From an uncultured Collinsella sp. (GTDB taxonomy: Bacteria > Actinomycetota > Coriobacteriia > Coriobacteriales > Coriobacteriaceae): a stretch of 36,002 bases of DNA. Location of the stretch: assembly GCA_902470695.1 (NCBI GenBank), contig CABRHH010000028.1, forward strand, positions 1-36,002, in the 5' to 3' direction. Shown in pieces: positions 1 to 10,335 of the stretch (position 1 is its first letter; each line of letters opens with the position of its first letter). The position numbers and the translations under genes were made by a program. The notes beneath the pieces are model-generated. The model made no database searches, had not been told where the DNA came from, and saw only the letters and a program-made list of their open reading frames with translations.

Positions 1-21
1 AGCGTAGATTCCGCACGCAAA

Positions 22-42
22 GGAGCGTCCGGTGGACGCTCC
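22..42. terminator. Perfect 9-bp hairpin upstream of lepA
   Basis: A perfect inverted repeat, GGAGCGTCC and GGACGCTCC around a GGT loop, is preceded by AAA and followed by GTCTT. It looks like a terminator for a gene to the left of the window. The T-run is poor on both strands, so the function is uncertain. The remaining bases up to 225 hold no convincing gene. Confidence 0.4.
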
Positions 43-225
43 GTCTTGCGCAGGACTGACCGAGCGCTGTGGCACATGCGCCCCGGCCGGTCTGCGGGGA
101 CAAGACCCGCTTCGAGGATTCCCACACGAGCAGAACGCCCCCGGCGCGTCCTTCGTCGCAAACAGGACCGACCATGCGCCAAACCTACGCCCAAATCGCC
201 CCGCCTTTCAGGTAAGATAGTCTGT

Positions 226-2034
<1,809 letters not shown>

Positions 2035-2058
2035 AACGGCTTTCCCCGCTACCTGACC

Positions 2059-2117
2059 TTGACCTTCAAACCGTCGCTTGCGTACCTTACGTACGCGTCG
2101 CTCCTCTTTCAGGTCAA
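2059..2117. repeat. Intergenic imperfect inverted repeat between lepA and dusB
   Basis: Outer arms TTGACCTTCAAA (2059-2070) and TTTCAGGTCAA (2107-2117) pair with one bulge. They enclose an inner perfect hairpin, GCGTAC-CTTAC-GTACGC (2080-2096). No T-run follows, so it is not a classic intrinsic terminator. It resembles a REP-type or other dispersed palindromic element, though I saw no second copy in this window. Confidence 0.5.
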
Positions 2118-2209
2118 TCTCGGGCACCTGGAAAACCCGTACTGTCTTACTGGGCATGGTGTCTGAAAACGTCTTTTGGGTGCGGGCGCTTGAACATAGA
2201 TCATGATTC

Positions 2210-3244
2210 GTGAGGTTCTCATTGTTTGACCTACGTGAACAATTTGCCCGGCAGCCGTTTCTGATGGCCCCGATGGCCGGGGTGACCGATGCGGCCTATC
2301 GCATCATGTGCCGCCGACGCGGCACCGAGATGGCCTATACCGAGATGGTGAGCGTGGCGGGCCTGGCCTACGACAGCGCCAAGACCTGGGTCCTCGTTGA
2401 GCCCGAGCCCGAGGAGCCGCAGATCTGCGTGCAGCTGTTCGGCTCCAAGCCCGAGCAATTCGCTCGCGCCGTGCATGACGTGCAGCAGTGCGTGGGCGGC
2501 AAGCTCACCTTGATCGACATCAACATGGCCTGTCCCGCCCGCAAGGTCATCACGAAGGGGGAGGGCTCGGCCCTCATGAAGACCCCTGAGCTCGCCGCGC
2601 AGATCGTGGACGCCGCGTGCGCGGAGGCGACGGTCCCCGTGACGGTGAAGATTCGCGCCGGGTTTGCGGCGGGGGAGCGCTGCGCCGCCGCGTTCGCGCA
2701 GCGCATGGAGCAGGCCGGGGCCGCGGCCGTGGCGGTGCATGGGCGCACGGCGAACCAGCTCTACACCGGCACAGCCGATTGGTCGGTAATCGACGAGGTT
2801 GCCCATGCGGTCGCGGTTCCGGTCATCGGGTCGGGCGACGTCTTTTCCGCCGCCGACGCCGCCCGCATGCTGCGCGAGACGGCCGCGAGCGCGGTGTTCA
2901 TCGCGCGGGGCACCTACGGCAACCCCTGGGTGTTCGAGGATGCGCGCATCATCGTGCAGGGCGGGGTGCCATGCCCCCACAGCGATCTCGAACGGCTGGA
3001 TGCCCTGCGCGAGCATCTGGGGCTGCTCCATGCCACCCAGCCGTTCATGGCGCGTGCCCGCTCGTTTGCCGGCTGGTATCTGAAGGGCATGCCGCATGCG
3101 GCGCAGTGGCGCGGGCGTGCGGTGCGCTGCGAGTCCTATGAGCAATTCATGGCCCTGCTCGATGAGATCGAGGCAGATCTTGCCGCCGGAGCTGATCAGG
3201 CAGGTGCAGGAACGGCTGCAGATGCGGTGGACCATGCGCGCTGA
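2210..3244 (+). CDS. dusB: tRNA-dihydrouridine synthase (DusB-type)
   Basis: This FMN- and NADPH-dependent enzyme reduces uridines in the tRNA D-loop. The 344-aa product has the TIM-barrel start FLMAPMAGVTDAAYR, the catalytic-cysteine segment NMACPARK (Cys108), the phosphate-binding region VPVIGSGDVFSAADA, and FIARGTYGNPWVF near the end of the barrel. It ends with a short Ala-rich tail. The start is ambiguous: GTG at 2210 lacks a good ribosome site, while TTG at 2222 has GTGAGG six bases upstream and would make a 340-aa protein. The gene follows lepA after a palindrome and overlaps hemW at its 3' end, which suggests coupled translation. Family assignment is firm; the DusB subtype is inferred from overall similarity. 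Confidence 0.92.
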   Translation: MRFSLFDLREQFARQPFLMAPMAGVTDAAYRIMCRRRGTEMAYTEMVSVAGLAYDSAKTWVLVEPEPEEPQICVQLFGSKPEQFARAVHDVQQCVGGKLTLIDINMACPARKVITKGEGSALMKTPELAAQIVDAACAEATVPVTVKIRAGFAAGERCAAAFAQRMEQAGAAAVAVHGRTANQLYTGTADWSVIDEVAHAVAVPVIGSGDVFSAADAARMLRETAASAVFIARGTYGNPWVFEDARIIVQGGVPCPHSDLERLDALREHLGLLHATQPFMARARSFAGWYLKGMPHAAQWRGRAVRCESYEQFMALLDEIEADLAAGADQAGAGTAADAVDHAR

Positions 3245-4523
3245 GACCGCGAGCGACGCGGCGTCGGGTGCGAGCGCGCGGGCTGCCGGATGTGCAGATG
3301 CGCCGGGAGCCCTCTACCTGCACATTCCGTTCTGCCGCGCGAAATGTGCCTACTGTGATTTCGCCTCCTGGGCGTGCGCGGATACAGCCGGGCTGCTTGC
3401 ATCCTACCGGCGTGCGCTCGAGGCTCAGCTCGCCGAGCTGGCCGACGCGGGTCTGCTCGACGCCTGCGCCACCGCCTACCTCGGCGGCGGCACCCCGACG
3501 CTGCTGGGCGCCGGTGCAGCCGAGCTCGCGGGGCGCGTCACCTCCCTGGCCACCCCAGCCGAGTTCACCTGCGAAGCCAATCCGGAGTCGCTTACACCGG
3601 CGCTTGCCGCGCAGCTCGCCGCCGCCGGTGTGACCCGCCTGTCGATCGGCGTCCAGAGCCTTGACGATTCCGAGCTGGTCGAGCTCGGGCGCCTGCACGA
3701 TGCTGCGGGCGCCCGGCGAGCCGTTGCGTGCGCGCACGACGCAGGGCTCGCCACCTCCATCGACCTCATGTGCGCGCTGCCGCACCAACGCGAGGTCTCC
3801 TGGCAGCGCACGTTGGAGGCGGCGCTCGCACTGCCCTGCGACCATATCAGCGTCTATCCGCTGCAGATCGAGGAGGGCACACCTCTTGCTCGCCGTTTCG
3901 CCTCCGATGACCGCCCTTGGAACGATCCGGATGTCCAGGCCGCGCGCATGGAGCAGGCAGCCGCCGTGCTCGGTGCTGCCGGCTTTGCGCGCTACGAGGT
4001 GGCGAGCTATGCGCACCCGAACATGAGCTGCCGTCACAATATCGCGTATTGGACCGGCATCACCTACCTGGGGCTGGGCACGAGTGCGGCGAGCATGCTC
4101 GATCACAGCTGCTATATGCGTCTGAGCGCGCTCTGTCCGCAGCTGCCCGCGGCACCTCCCGGTACCGCCCGCGCCCGCCTGCGCATCACTTCCTCGCCGC
4201 GCGCAATCGCCGCCCGGCCGACCCTGGCCGACCTTGCCTTCGAGGTCGAGTTCCTTACGACCTCCCAGGCCTGTGCGGAAGACCTCATGCTCGCTGCGCG
4301 CCTGGTGACCGGCCTGGACGGCGCGCTCATCGAACGGGCGCGGCGCACCATCGGCGCGGCTCCGATCCAGTCCTGCCTGGATCGCTTGGTTGCACTCGGG
4401 CTGCTGGCGCCCCGCGGCGACCGCCTGGTGCCCACCGAGCGCGGCTGGCTGATGGGCAACGAGCTCTACGGGGCGCTCTGGGGGCTCGCCGACGGCGAGA
4501 CGACGTTCGCGACAAGTGCCTGA
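3222..4523 (+). CDS. hemW: HemW-type radical SAM protein (heme chaperone, formerly HemN-like)
   Basis: HemW is a radical SAM protein that binds heme and passes it to membrane acceptors; it was often mis-annotated as coproporphyrinogen dehydrogenase. The 433-aa product has the cluster motif CRAKCAYC (Cys38, Cys42, Cys45) after LYLHIPF, GGGTPTLL in the SAM region, and the HemW-typical RHNIAYW further on, with a winged-helix C-terminal part. True HemN has a different N-terminus, so HemW is preferred. The start is ATG 3222, with AGGAA ten bases upstream; ATG 3234 is an alternative. It overlaps the end of dusB by 23 bases, so the two are probably co-transcribed. No heme-synthesis genes lie nearby. 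Confidence 0.88.
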   Translation: MRWTMRAETASDAASGASARAAGCADAPGALYLHIPFCRAKCAYCDFASWACADTAGLLASYRRALEAQLAELADAGLLDACATAYLGGGTPTLLGAGAAELAGRVTSLATPAEFTCEANPESLTPALAAQLAAAGVTRLSIGVQSLDDSELVELGRLHDAAGARRAVACAHDAGLATSIDLMCALPHQREVSWQRTLEAALALPCDHISVYPLQIEEGTPLARRFASDDRPWNDPDVQAARMEQAAAVLGAAGFARYEVASYAHPNMSCRHNIAYWTGITYLGLGTSAASMLDHSCYMRLSALCPQLPAAPPGTARARLRITSSPRAIAARPTLADLAFEVEFLTTSQACAEDLMLAARLVTGLDGALIERARRTIGAAPIQSCLDRLVALGLLAPRGDRLVPTERGWLMGNELYGALWGLADGETTFATSA

Positions 4524-4682
4524 GGCATCCGCCCCGCCCGCCTGAACGCGCCGGCGCCTCAGATACCGCACCGGCACGGGAGCATCAGGTTGCGGACACC
4601 CTGTGAACGGGCCTGCGCGCGCATGCGGTTTGCAAAGGATATGGGTACACCGCCTGCATGTTCTATGCGTCCGCGCATCCTC

Positions 4683-4688
4683 TATACT
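4683..4688 (+). promoter_or_regulatory. Possible -10 element (TATACT) before the DnaJ-like gene
   Basis: TATACT lies 42 bases before the chosen ATG, in a 206-base gap after hemW. No good -35 hexamer is present at the usual distance. I saw no CIRCE or HAIR heat-shock operator here. Confidence 0.25.
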
Positions 4689-4729
4689 TGATGCTCGGCT
4701 TTACCGAAACGAAGGGATCTGCCCCGCCC

Positions 4730-5845
4730 ATGGCAACCATGAACGAAAAGGACTACTACGCCATCCTGGGCGTCGACAAAGACGCCTCGGCCAAGGACAT
4801 CCAGAAGGCCTTCCAGCTCAAAGCGCGCAAGCTGCACCCGGACATCAACAAGGAGCCGGACGCGGAGGAGCGCTTCAAGGAAGTCTCGGAGGCCTATGCC
4901 GTGCTCTCCGATGAGCAGAAGCGCGCCCGCTACGACGCGATGCGCTCCGGTTCGCCGTTCGCCGGTGCCGCGCCGTCGGCCTCCGGCTCCTATGGCGGTG
5001 GGTTCACAGGCTCGTACCCGGGCGGGTTTTCCGGCTTCGGCGGGTTCGGGTTCCCGTTCGGCGGCGGTTTCGGCACCCAGCGGCGCCGCTCGGCCTCGGC
5101 GTGGAACCCCGCCGCCGGCGCCGACGTGGTGGTGGATGTCAAGCTCAACCGCGAGCAGGCCAAAGACGGCGCCAAGGTGGCGGTGAAGTACCCGCGCTTC
5201 GAGCCCTGTGATGCCTGCCACGGCACGGGTTCCACCGCCACCGAGCACACCCGCGCCTGCCCTACCTGCGGCGGCACGGGCTCGATCGGGGTTGATCTCA
5301 ACATGTTCGGCATGGGGCAGGCGCGCATGGTCTGCCCCGAGTGCGGTGGCTCGGGCAAGGTCGTGGCCGAGGCCTGCGGCGTCTGCGGCGGCGCCGGCCG
5401 CACGCGTGTGACCGCCGAGGCCGTGGTGAGCTTCCCGGCCGGGACCCATGACGGGGACGTGGTGCGTATGAGCGGCCGCGGCAACGCCGGCACCAACGGT
5501 GGCGAGACGGGGGATCTGGTGGGCCGCGCGCACGTGGCGGCAGAGCGGCTCGAGGGGCGCGCCCGCACCGGCTTCTACATCCTCGGTGTGGTGCTGCCGT
5601 TTTTGGTGCTGTCGGCGCTCGCGAACACGCTGTCGGTCTTTTTGGTGCTGTGCCTGGTACCCGCTGCGTTCGGGATCTTCCTCATCGCGAGCGACGATGT
5701 CCTCCATCGCAGCGGCCTGTGGTGGAAGCGCGGGTTGGCGCAGCTCGCGAACGGAGCGGCGAACGGTCTGCTGCTGGCGTTGATCTCGGTGTGGTTCACC
5801 AGCTGCACTCAGTCGATGTTCATGGCACCGTACCGCTACATGTAG
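4730..5845 (+). CDS. DnaJ-like co-chaperone with a membrane-spanning C-terminus
   Basis: The 371-aa product starts as a type I DnaJ. It has a J domain (about residues 8-70) with HPD at 36-38, a Gly/Phe-rich linker (about 88-115), and four zinc-centre motifs: CDAC, CPTC, CPEC and CGVC at 160, 177, 202 and 216. A short piece of substrate-binding domain follows (FPAGTHDGDVVRMSG to about 270). Instead of the rest of that region and the dimerisation tail, there are three hydrophobic segments near 282-300, 301-320 and 337-357, which probably anchor the protein in the membrane. ATG 4730 is chosen because AAGGGA lies 12 bases upstream; ATG 4739 is an alternative. A canonical dnaJ follows 115 bases later. 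It presumably stimulates DnaK ATPase at the membrane, but the role is inferred. The frame is intact. Confidence 0.85.
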   Translation: MATMNEKDYYAILGVDKDASAKDIQKAFQLKARKLHPDINKEPDAEERFKEVSEAYAVLSDEQKRARYDAMRSGSPFAGAAPSASGSYGGGFTGSYPGGFSGFGGFGFPFGGGFGTQRRRSASAWNPAAGADVVVDVKLNREQAKDGAKVAVKYPRFEPCDACHGTGSTATEHTRACPTCGGTGSIGVDLNMFGMGQARMVCPECGGSGKVVAEACGVCGGAGRTRVTAEAVVSFPAGTHDGDVVRMSGRGNAGTNGGETGDLVGRAHVAAERLEGRARTGFYILGVVLPFLVLSALANTLSVFLVLCLVPAAFGIFLIASDDVLHRSGLWWKRGLAQLANGAANGLLLALISVWFTSCTQSMFMAPYRYM

Positions 5846-5960
5846 TGGCCCTGCTGCCGCGCGGCGCGTTTGCGCGGCCGCGCTTTGGGTACAACTGGTT
5901 GTGTTTATGTCGGCATCACGCCGGCGTCTGTGAGATGAGAATCCGGAAAGGTTGCCTGTC

Positions 5961-7112
5961 GTGTCGGAAAAAAGGGACTACTACGAGGTGCTGGGCGTTG
6001 CCCGCGATGCCGACCAGCGCACCATCAAGCGCGCGTTTCTCAAGAAGGCCCGCGAGGTGCACCCGGATGTGAACAAAAGCGCCGGCGCCGAGGAGCAGTT
6101 CAAGGAGCTGAACGAGGCGTACTCGGTCCTGTCCGACGAGCAGAAGCGTGCGAACTACGATCGCTTCGGCACCGCCGACGGCCCCGGTATGGGTTCGGGC
6201 TATGTGGACATCAGCGACATCTTCGGCGGCATGGGCGTCGACGACATCTTCTCGTCCTTCTTCGGCGGTGGGGCGGCAGGCGGCGGCTCCCGCGGACGCG
6301 CGCAGCGGCGCGCGGGCCGCGACATGGCTATCTCGCTCAGCGTCACCCTTGAGGAGGCGGCGCTCGGCTGCACCAAGACCATCGGCTACGACCGCCTCGC
6401 CCCCTGCGAGGACTGCTCGGGCACCGGGCGCGCCGAGGGCGCGAGCGAAAAGCAGTGCGCGCGCTGCCACGGCACCGGCTACGTGACCACGGTCCAGCGC
6501 TCCATCTTCGGTCAGATGCAGTCAAGCTCGCCGTGCCCCGACTGCAACGGCGAAGGCACCGTCATCGACCATCCCTGCGATATGTGCGACGGCCAGGGCC
6601 GCACCCCGGTCCATGAGAAGCTCGACGTGGACATCCCCGCCGGCATCTCCACCGGCCGCCAGCTTCGCCTGTCCGGATACGGCGAGGCGGGCTACCGCGG
6701 GGCAGCCTCCGGTGACCTGATCGTCAACGTGCAGGTGGCCGAGCACGCCCGCTTCACCCGCCAAGGCGATGACCTGGTGGCCGATGTGCACGTCTCGATC
6801 GCGCAGGCGGCGCTCGGCTGCACCATCGAGGTCGCCGGCATCCTGCCCGACGAGCGCTTCGAGCTCGAGGTGCCTGCCGGTACCCAGTACGGCGCCGCCC
6901 TTTCGGTGAGCGGCCACGGCATGCCCCGCCTGGGTGGCGGCACGCAGCGCGGTCGGTTCGTGGGCAAGATCGTCGTCGACGTTCCCACCAGCCTGTCCGC
7001 CGAGCAGCGCGCGGCCCTTGAACGCTATGCCGACGCCGCGGATGAGGACGTTGCCCGCAAGCGTACGGTGGGCGACCGCATCCGCGACGCCATCGACGAC
7101 ATGCTCGATTAG
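5961..7112 (+). CDS. dnaJ: Chaperone protein DnaJ (type I Hsp40)
   Basis: DnaJ delivers unfolded clients to DnaK and stimulates its ATPase in the cytoplasm. The 383-aa product is full length. It has a J domain with HPD at 34-36, a glycine-rich linker, the zinc centre (CEDCSGTG, CARCHGTG, CPDCNGEG, CDMCDGQG), both substrate-binding subdomains with PAGISTGRQLRLSGYGEAG, and a C-terminal dimerisation region. The start is GTG 5961, because GGAAAGG lies ten bases upstream; a TTG at 5952 is too close to that site. No dnaK or grpE lies in the window, so this is a detached dnaJ. The mtaB start lies nine bases after its stop. It is probably the housekeeping partner of the membrane-ended paralogue just upstream. 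Confidence 0.95.
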   Translation: MSEKRDYYEVLGVARDADQRTIKRAFLKKAREVHPDVNKSAGAEEQFKELNEAYSVLSDEQKRANYDRFGTADGPGMGSGYVDISDIFGGMGVDDIFSSFFGGGAAGGGSRGRAQRRAGRDMAISLSVTLEEAALGCTKTIGYDRLAPCEDCSGTGRAEGASEKQCARCHGTGYVTTVQRSIFGQMQSSSPCPDCNGEGTVIDHPCDMCDGQGRTPVHEKLDVDIPAGISTGRQLRLSGYGEAGYRGAASGDLIVNVQVAEHARFTRQGDDLVADVHVSIAQAALGCTIEVAGILPDERFELEVPAGTQYGAALSVSGHGMPRLGGGTQRGRFVGKIVVDVPTSLSAEQRAALERYADAADEDVARKRTVGDRIRDAIDDMLD

Positions 7113-7121
7113 GCGGCCGCC

Positions 7122-8414
7122 GTGACCAGACCCTTTGCATGCGTGGTGAACCTGGGCTGCCGGGTGAACCGGGTGGAGTCCGACCGCATCACCACCGATC
7201 TGGCCCAGGCGGGGTTCGCCCTCGTCGACCAGGACGATGCCGATATCGTCGTCATCAACACCTGCGCGGTGACCGGCGAGGCCGAGGCGAAGACCCGCAA
7301 GGCCGTCCGCCACGCTCTCGGCCTTGCTCGCGAGCCGATCGTCATCGTCACCGGCTGCGTGGTGAACCTGCATCCCGGCGAGCTCACTGATCTTTCCGAG
7401 CGCGTGATCGCCGAGCCATCCAAGGTCGACGTGGCCGCTCGGGCCGCGCGCGCTGCTGGGATAACGGCCGGGCGCCCCCAGAGCTCGCCGCACGACCTGG
7501 CTCACCTGCTCGGCCGTTCGCGGCTCGGCATCAAGGTCCAAGACGGCTGCAACCATCGCTGTACCTACTGCATCGTGTGGAAAGCCCGCGGTCCGGAGCG
7601 CTCGGTGCCGGTTGACGCCGTGATCGAGCAGGTGCGGCAGGCGCATGAAGCTGGCATTCCCGAGGTTGTCCTCACCGGCGTCAATCTGGGCGCCTACGAC
7701 GGCGCCGACGGGCGCGACGCGCATGTCGAGATCGACGAGCTGCTGCGCGCCATCCTCGCACGCACCGACATCCCCCAGGTGCGGCTCTCATCGCTGGAAC
7801 CCATGGACATCTCTGAGCGCCTGGTCGCCGCCATGGCGGACAACGCCGACCGCGTGGCGCCGTTTATGCACCTGCCGCTACAGTCGGGGTGCACCGCCAC
7901 GCTGCGCCGTATGGGACGTCCCTATACCGCCGAGCGCTATGCCGAAGCAGTTGCCTCCATCCGCCGCGCCCTGCCGCAGGCCTCGATTTCCTGCGATGTC
8001 ATCGCGGGTTTTCCGGGTGAGACCGACCTTGAGTTCGAGGAGTCGCTCGCCTTCTGCGAGCGGATGGCCTTCTCGCGCATGCATGTGTTCCGCTACAGTG
8101 CGCGCCCCGGCACCCCGGCTGCGACCGCTCCCGGACAGGTGGACCCGCAGGTCATGGCCGAGCGCGCGGCCGCGCTGCGCACGGTGGCTGAACGCAGCGC
8201 GGCCCGGGATGCGCGTGCGCGGGTAGGTTCCCGCGAGCGCGCGGTGCTCGAATACGGCACGCGCGGCACCCTCGGCAGCTTCCACCGAGTCCAGGTCGAT
8301 GGGCTCACCCCGTCACCTGAGCAGACCATCCTCGACGTCGAGCTCACCCATGTCGATGAGCACGGCCTGCTCCACGCGCGCCCCTGCTCCGCCTCCTGTC
8401 GGCAGGCGGGGTGA
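7122..8414 (+). CDS. mtaB: tRNA t6A37 methylthiotransferase MtaB
   Basis: MtaB converts t6A37 to ms2t6A37 in ANN-decoding tRNAs, using two [4Fe-4S] clusters and SAM. The 430-aa product has the UPF0004 domain with Cys13, Cys48 and Cys79 (NLGCRVN, NTCAVTG, VTGCV), then the radical SAM motif GCNHRCTYC (Cys143, 147, 150), and LSSLEPMDI and PLQSGC typical of methylthiotransferases. The GCRVN motif and the WKARGPERS stretch fit MtaB rather than MiaB or RimO, both of which are present elsewhere in this window. The start is GTG 7122. Its TGA stop overlaps the GTG start of phoH (GTGA), indicating translational coupling. Confidence 0.9.
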   Translation: MTRPFACVVNLGCRVNRVESDRITTDLAQAGFALVDQDDADIVVINTCAVTGEAEAKTRKAVRHALGLAREPIVIVTGCVVNLHPGELTDLSERVIAEPSKVDVAARAARAAGITAGRPQSSPHDLAHLLGRSRLGIKVQDGCNHRCTYCIVWKARGPERSVPVDAVIEQVRQAHEAGIPEVVLTGVNLGAYDGADGRDAHVEIDELLRAILARTDIPQVRLSSLEPMDISERLVAAMADNADRVAPFMHLPLQSGCTATLRRMGRPYTAERYAEAVASIRRALPQASISCDVIAGFPGETDLEFEESLAFCERMAFSRMHVFRYSARPGTPAATAPGQVDPQVMAERAAALRTVAERSAARDARARVGSRERAVLEYGTRGTLGSFHRVQVDGLTPSPEQTILDVELTHVDEHGLLHARPCSASCRQAG

Positions 8415-9424
8415 ACGGGGTGAGCGAGACCACGGTGATTCTCACGATTCCCGCCGGCGTGGATCCTTCCCGCGTGTTCGGCCCGGCCGATGCGCACCTG
8501 CGTGCGGTCGAGCGCGCCTGCACCGGTGACGTGACCGTGCAGGGCGACCGTATCGCGCTTGCGGGCACCCCCGGCGAAGTCGAGCTGCTCGTTGCGCTGT
8601 TCCAGCACCTGTTCGAGATGGCGGCGGCGGGCGAGGGCGTGTCGGCTGAAGACATCGAGCGGCTTGCCGCCGGGCTGCGGGAGCAGGGTGCGCAGATGGC
8701 CGATTTTCGCAACACGGCGCTGCTTGCCCACCGGGGCCGCACCATTCGCGCCAAGACGCCCGGCCAGCGCCGCTATATCGAGGCGATCGAGCGCAGCACC
8801 ATCACGTTCTGTTTGGGTCCCGCTGGCACCGGCAAGACCTATCTTGCCATGGCCGCCGCGGTCGCCGCGCTCAAGCGACGCGACGTCAGCCGCATCGTGC
8901 TCACCCGTCCGGTGGTCGAGGCGGGGGAGAGCCTGGGCTTTCTGCCTGGCACCCTCGAGGAGAAGGTCGACCCGTATGTGAGGCCCCTGCACGACGCCCT
9001 TCTCGATATGATGGAGCCGGAACGCGTCGCCGAGCTGATCGAACGCGGTGTGATCGAAATCGCCCCGCTGGCCTACATGCGCGGACGGACCCTGAACGAC
9101 GCCTTCGTCATCCTCGACGAGGCGCAAAACACCACGCCCGCGCAGATGAAGATGTTCCTCACCCGCCTGGGCTTCAACGCGCGCTTCGTCATCACCGGCG
9201 ATGCCACCCAGCGCGACCTGGCGGGACCCGACGGCCTGGCCCAGGCAACGCGCGTACTGGCCGACGTCGACGACATCGCCTTTGTGCGCCTGGAGCGCAC
9301 CGATGTGGTTCGCCACCGTCTGGTGGGCCGCATCGTCGATGCCTACGAGCGTGCCGAGACGGGCGAGGACCCTCACCGTCCAACCGAGAAAGGAGGGCGC
9401 CATGGCCGTTCTCATCAGCAATGA
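8411..9424 (+). CDS. phoH: PhoH-family ATPase
   Basis: PhoH-like proteins are P-loop ATPases with a suspected RNA-related role; in many bacteria the gene sits next to ybeY, as here. The 337-aa product has an N-terminal part resembling a KH/R3H-adjacent region, Walker A GPAGTGKT at 136-143, a TRPVVEAGESLGFLPG stretch typical of the family, and Walker B VILDEAQN near 233-240. The GTG start overlaps the mtaB stop; a second GTG at 8420 is possible. The end overlaps ybeY by 23 bases. The YbeY pairing points to ribosome or RNA maturation, but the biochemical substrate is not known from the sequence. Confidence 0.93.
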   Translation: MNGVSETTVILTIPAGVDPSRVFGPADAHLRAVERACTGDVTVQGDRIALAGTPGEVELLVALFQHLFEMAAAGEGVSAEDIERLAAGLREQGAQMADFRNTALLAHRGRTIRAKTPGQRRYIEAIERSTITFCLGPAGTGKTYLAMAAAVAALKRRDVSRIVLTRPVVEAGESLGFLPGTLEEKVDPYVRPLHDALLDMMEPERVAELIERGVIEIAPLAYMRGRTLNDAFVILDEAQNTTPAQMKMFLTRLGFNARFVITGDATQRDLAGPDGLAQATRVLADVDDIAFVRLERTDVVRHRLVGRIVDAYERAETGEDPHRPTEKGGRHGRSHQQ

Positions 9425-9908
9425 CGCCGAGTTGCCCATGCCCATCGACAACGCCGAGATCGAGGCGGTCTGCGCTCATGTCATGCAGGCCGAGCAGGTT
9501 GAGCGCCCCGTCGAGATCTCGGTTTCGATCGTCGACGAGGACGAGATGCATGAGCTCAACCACCGGTGGCGCGGCATCGACCGCACCACCGACGTTTTGT
9601 CCTTCGAGCTCGACTCGCCCTTCGACGACAGCCTCCCTGCCACCGAGCCCGTCGAGCTCGGCGACGTGATCTTGGCACCGGAGGTCATCGAGCGCCAGGC
9701 ACCCGGGTTCGGCAACACCCCGGCCGACGAGTGCCGCCTCATGCTCGTGCACGGTCTGCTGCACCTGCTGGGCTACGACCATATCGAAGAGGACGATGCC
9801 GCTATCATGGAGGCGCGCGAGGATGAGCTGCTGCGCCAGCTCGCCGATACGCGCGGCTGTGACCATCGCACGCAGGTGGGGCCCACGACCAACCACGCCC
9901 ACGATTAG
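9402..9908 (+). CDS. ybeY: Endoribonuclease / rRNA maturation factor YbeY
   Basis: YbeY is a zinc-dependent endoribonuclease needed for 16S rRNA 3'-end maturation and ribosome quality control. The 168-aa product has the metal-binding signature HGLLHLLGYDH at residues 117-127 (His117, His121, His127) and the preceding TDVLSFEL strand. The chosen ATG 9402 has a strong AAAGGAGGG seven to eight bases upstream, inside the end of phoH. The frame is open further left, but that part overlaps phoH and has no ribosome site. A short His/Thr-rich tail ends the protein. It stands between phoH and dgkA in the same transcript. Confidence 0.95.
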   Translation: MAVLISNDAELPMPIDNAEIEAVCAHVMQAEQVERPVEISVSIVDEDEMHELNHRWRGIDRTTDVLSFELDSPFDDSLPATEPVELGDVILAPEVIERQAPGFGNTPADECRLMLVHGLLHLLGYDHIEEDDAAIMEAREDELLRQLADTRGCDHRTQVGPTTNHAHD

Positions 9909-9916
9909 GAGGCACC

Positions 9917-10297
9917 ATGATCCCCGGATCGGAAAAAGACCATCCGTCGTTCCTGCGCTCGTTCGGCTATGCGCTCGAGGGGTTCGTCACGGCCGTGCGC
10001 ACCGAACGCAACATCAAGGTCATGCTCGTGCTCGGCGTGCTCACGGTCGCCGCCGGGTTCGCCGTACGGCTCGACTGGCATTCCTGGGGCCTTATCGCCA
10101 TCTGCTGCGGCCTGGTGATCTTCGCGGAGCTGTGCAACACCGCCATGGAGGCGATCGTCGACCTGGCCACCCAGGAGCTCCATCCGCTCGCCAAGCGCGC
10201 CAAGGATATCGCCGCCGCCAGCGTCTACACCCTCTCGATTACCGCGGCCATCGTGGGCGCCATCGTCTTCGGCCACGCGCTCGGCCTGATCGCCTGA
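9917..10297 (+). CDS. dgkA: Diacylglycerol/undecaprenol kinase family protein
   Basis: The 126-aa membrane protein has three hydrophobic segments (about 33-50, 54-70 and 98-122) and the DgkA signature ELCNTAMEAIVDL. Gram-positive members mostly phosphorylate undecaprenol to recycle the cell-wall lipid carrier, so undecaprenol kinase activity is more likely than diacylglycerol kinase; this is by analogy. The AGGAGG ribosome site overlaps the ybeY stop codon, and the ATG lies four bases after it, giving tight coupling. The ybeY-dgkA-era order is common in Gram-positives, although a cytidine deaminase gene often found here is absent. Confidence 0.9.
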   Translation: MIPGSEKDHPSFLRSFGYALEGFVTAVRTERNIKVMLVLGVLTVAAGFAVRLDWHSWGLIAICCGLVIFAELCNTAMEAIVDLATQELHPLAKRAKDIAAASVYTLSITAAIVGAIVFGHALGLIA

Positions 10298-10335
10298 CCC
10301 CGTCCCTCTCATCCATCCGCCACGCAAGGAGCATC

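Noticed and set aside
213..218. TAAGAT as a firm -10 for a leaderless lepA transcript
   Set aside because: No matching -35 hexamer lies upstream, so I kept it only as a remark in the lepA entry.
3147..4577. Open frame of 476 codons on the - strand
   Set aside because: Antisense to hemW and the end of dusB; no domain or start site.
4524..4729. CIRCE or HAIR heat-shock operator before the DnaJ-like gene
   Set aside because: Neither inverted repeat is present here nor in the short gap before dnaJ.
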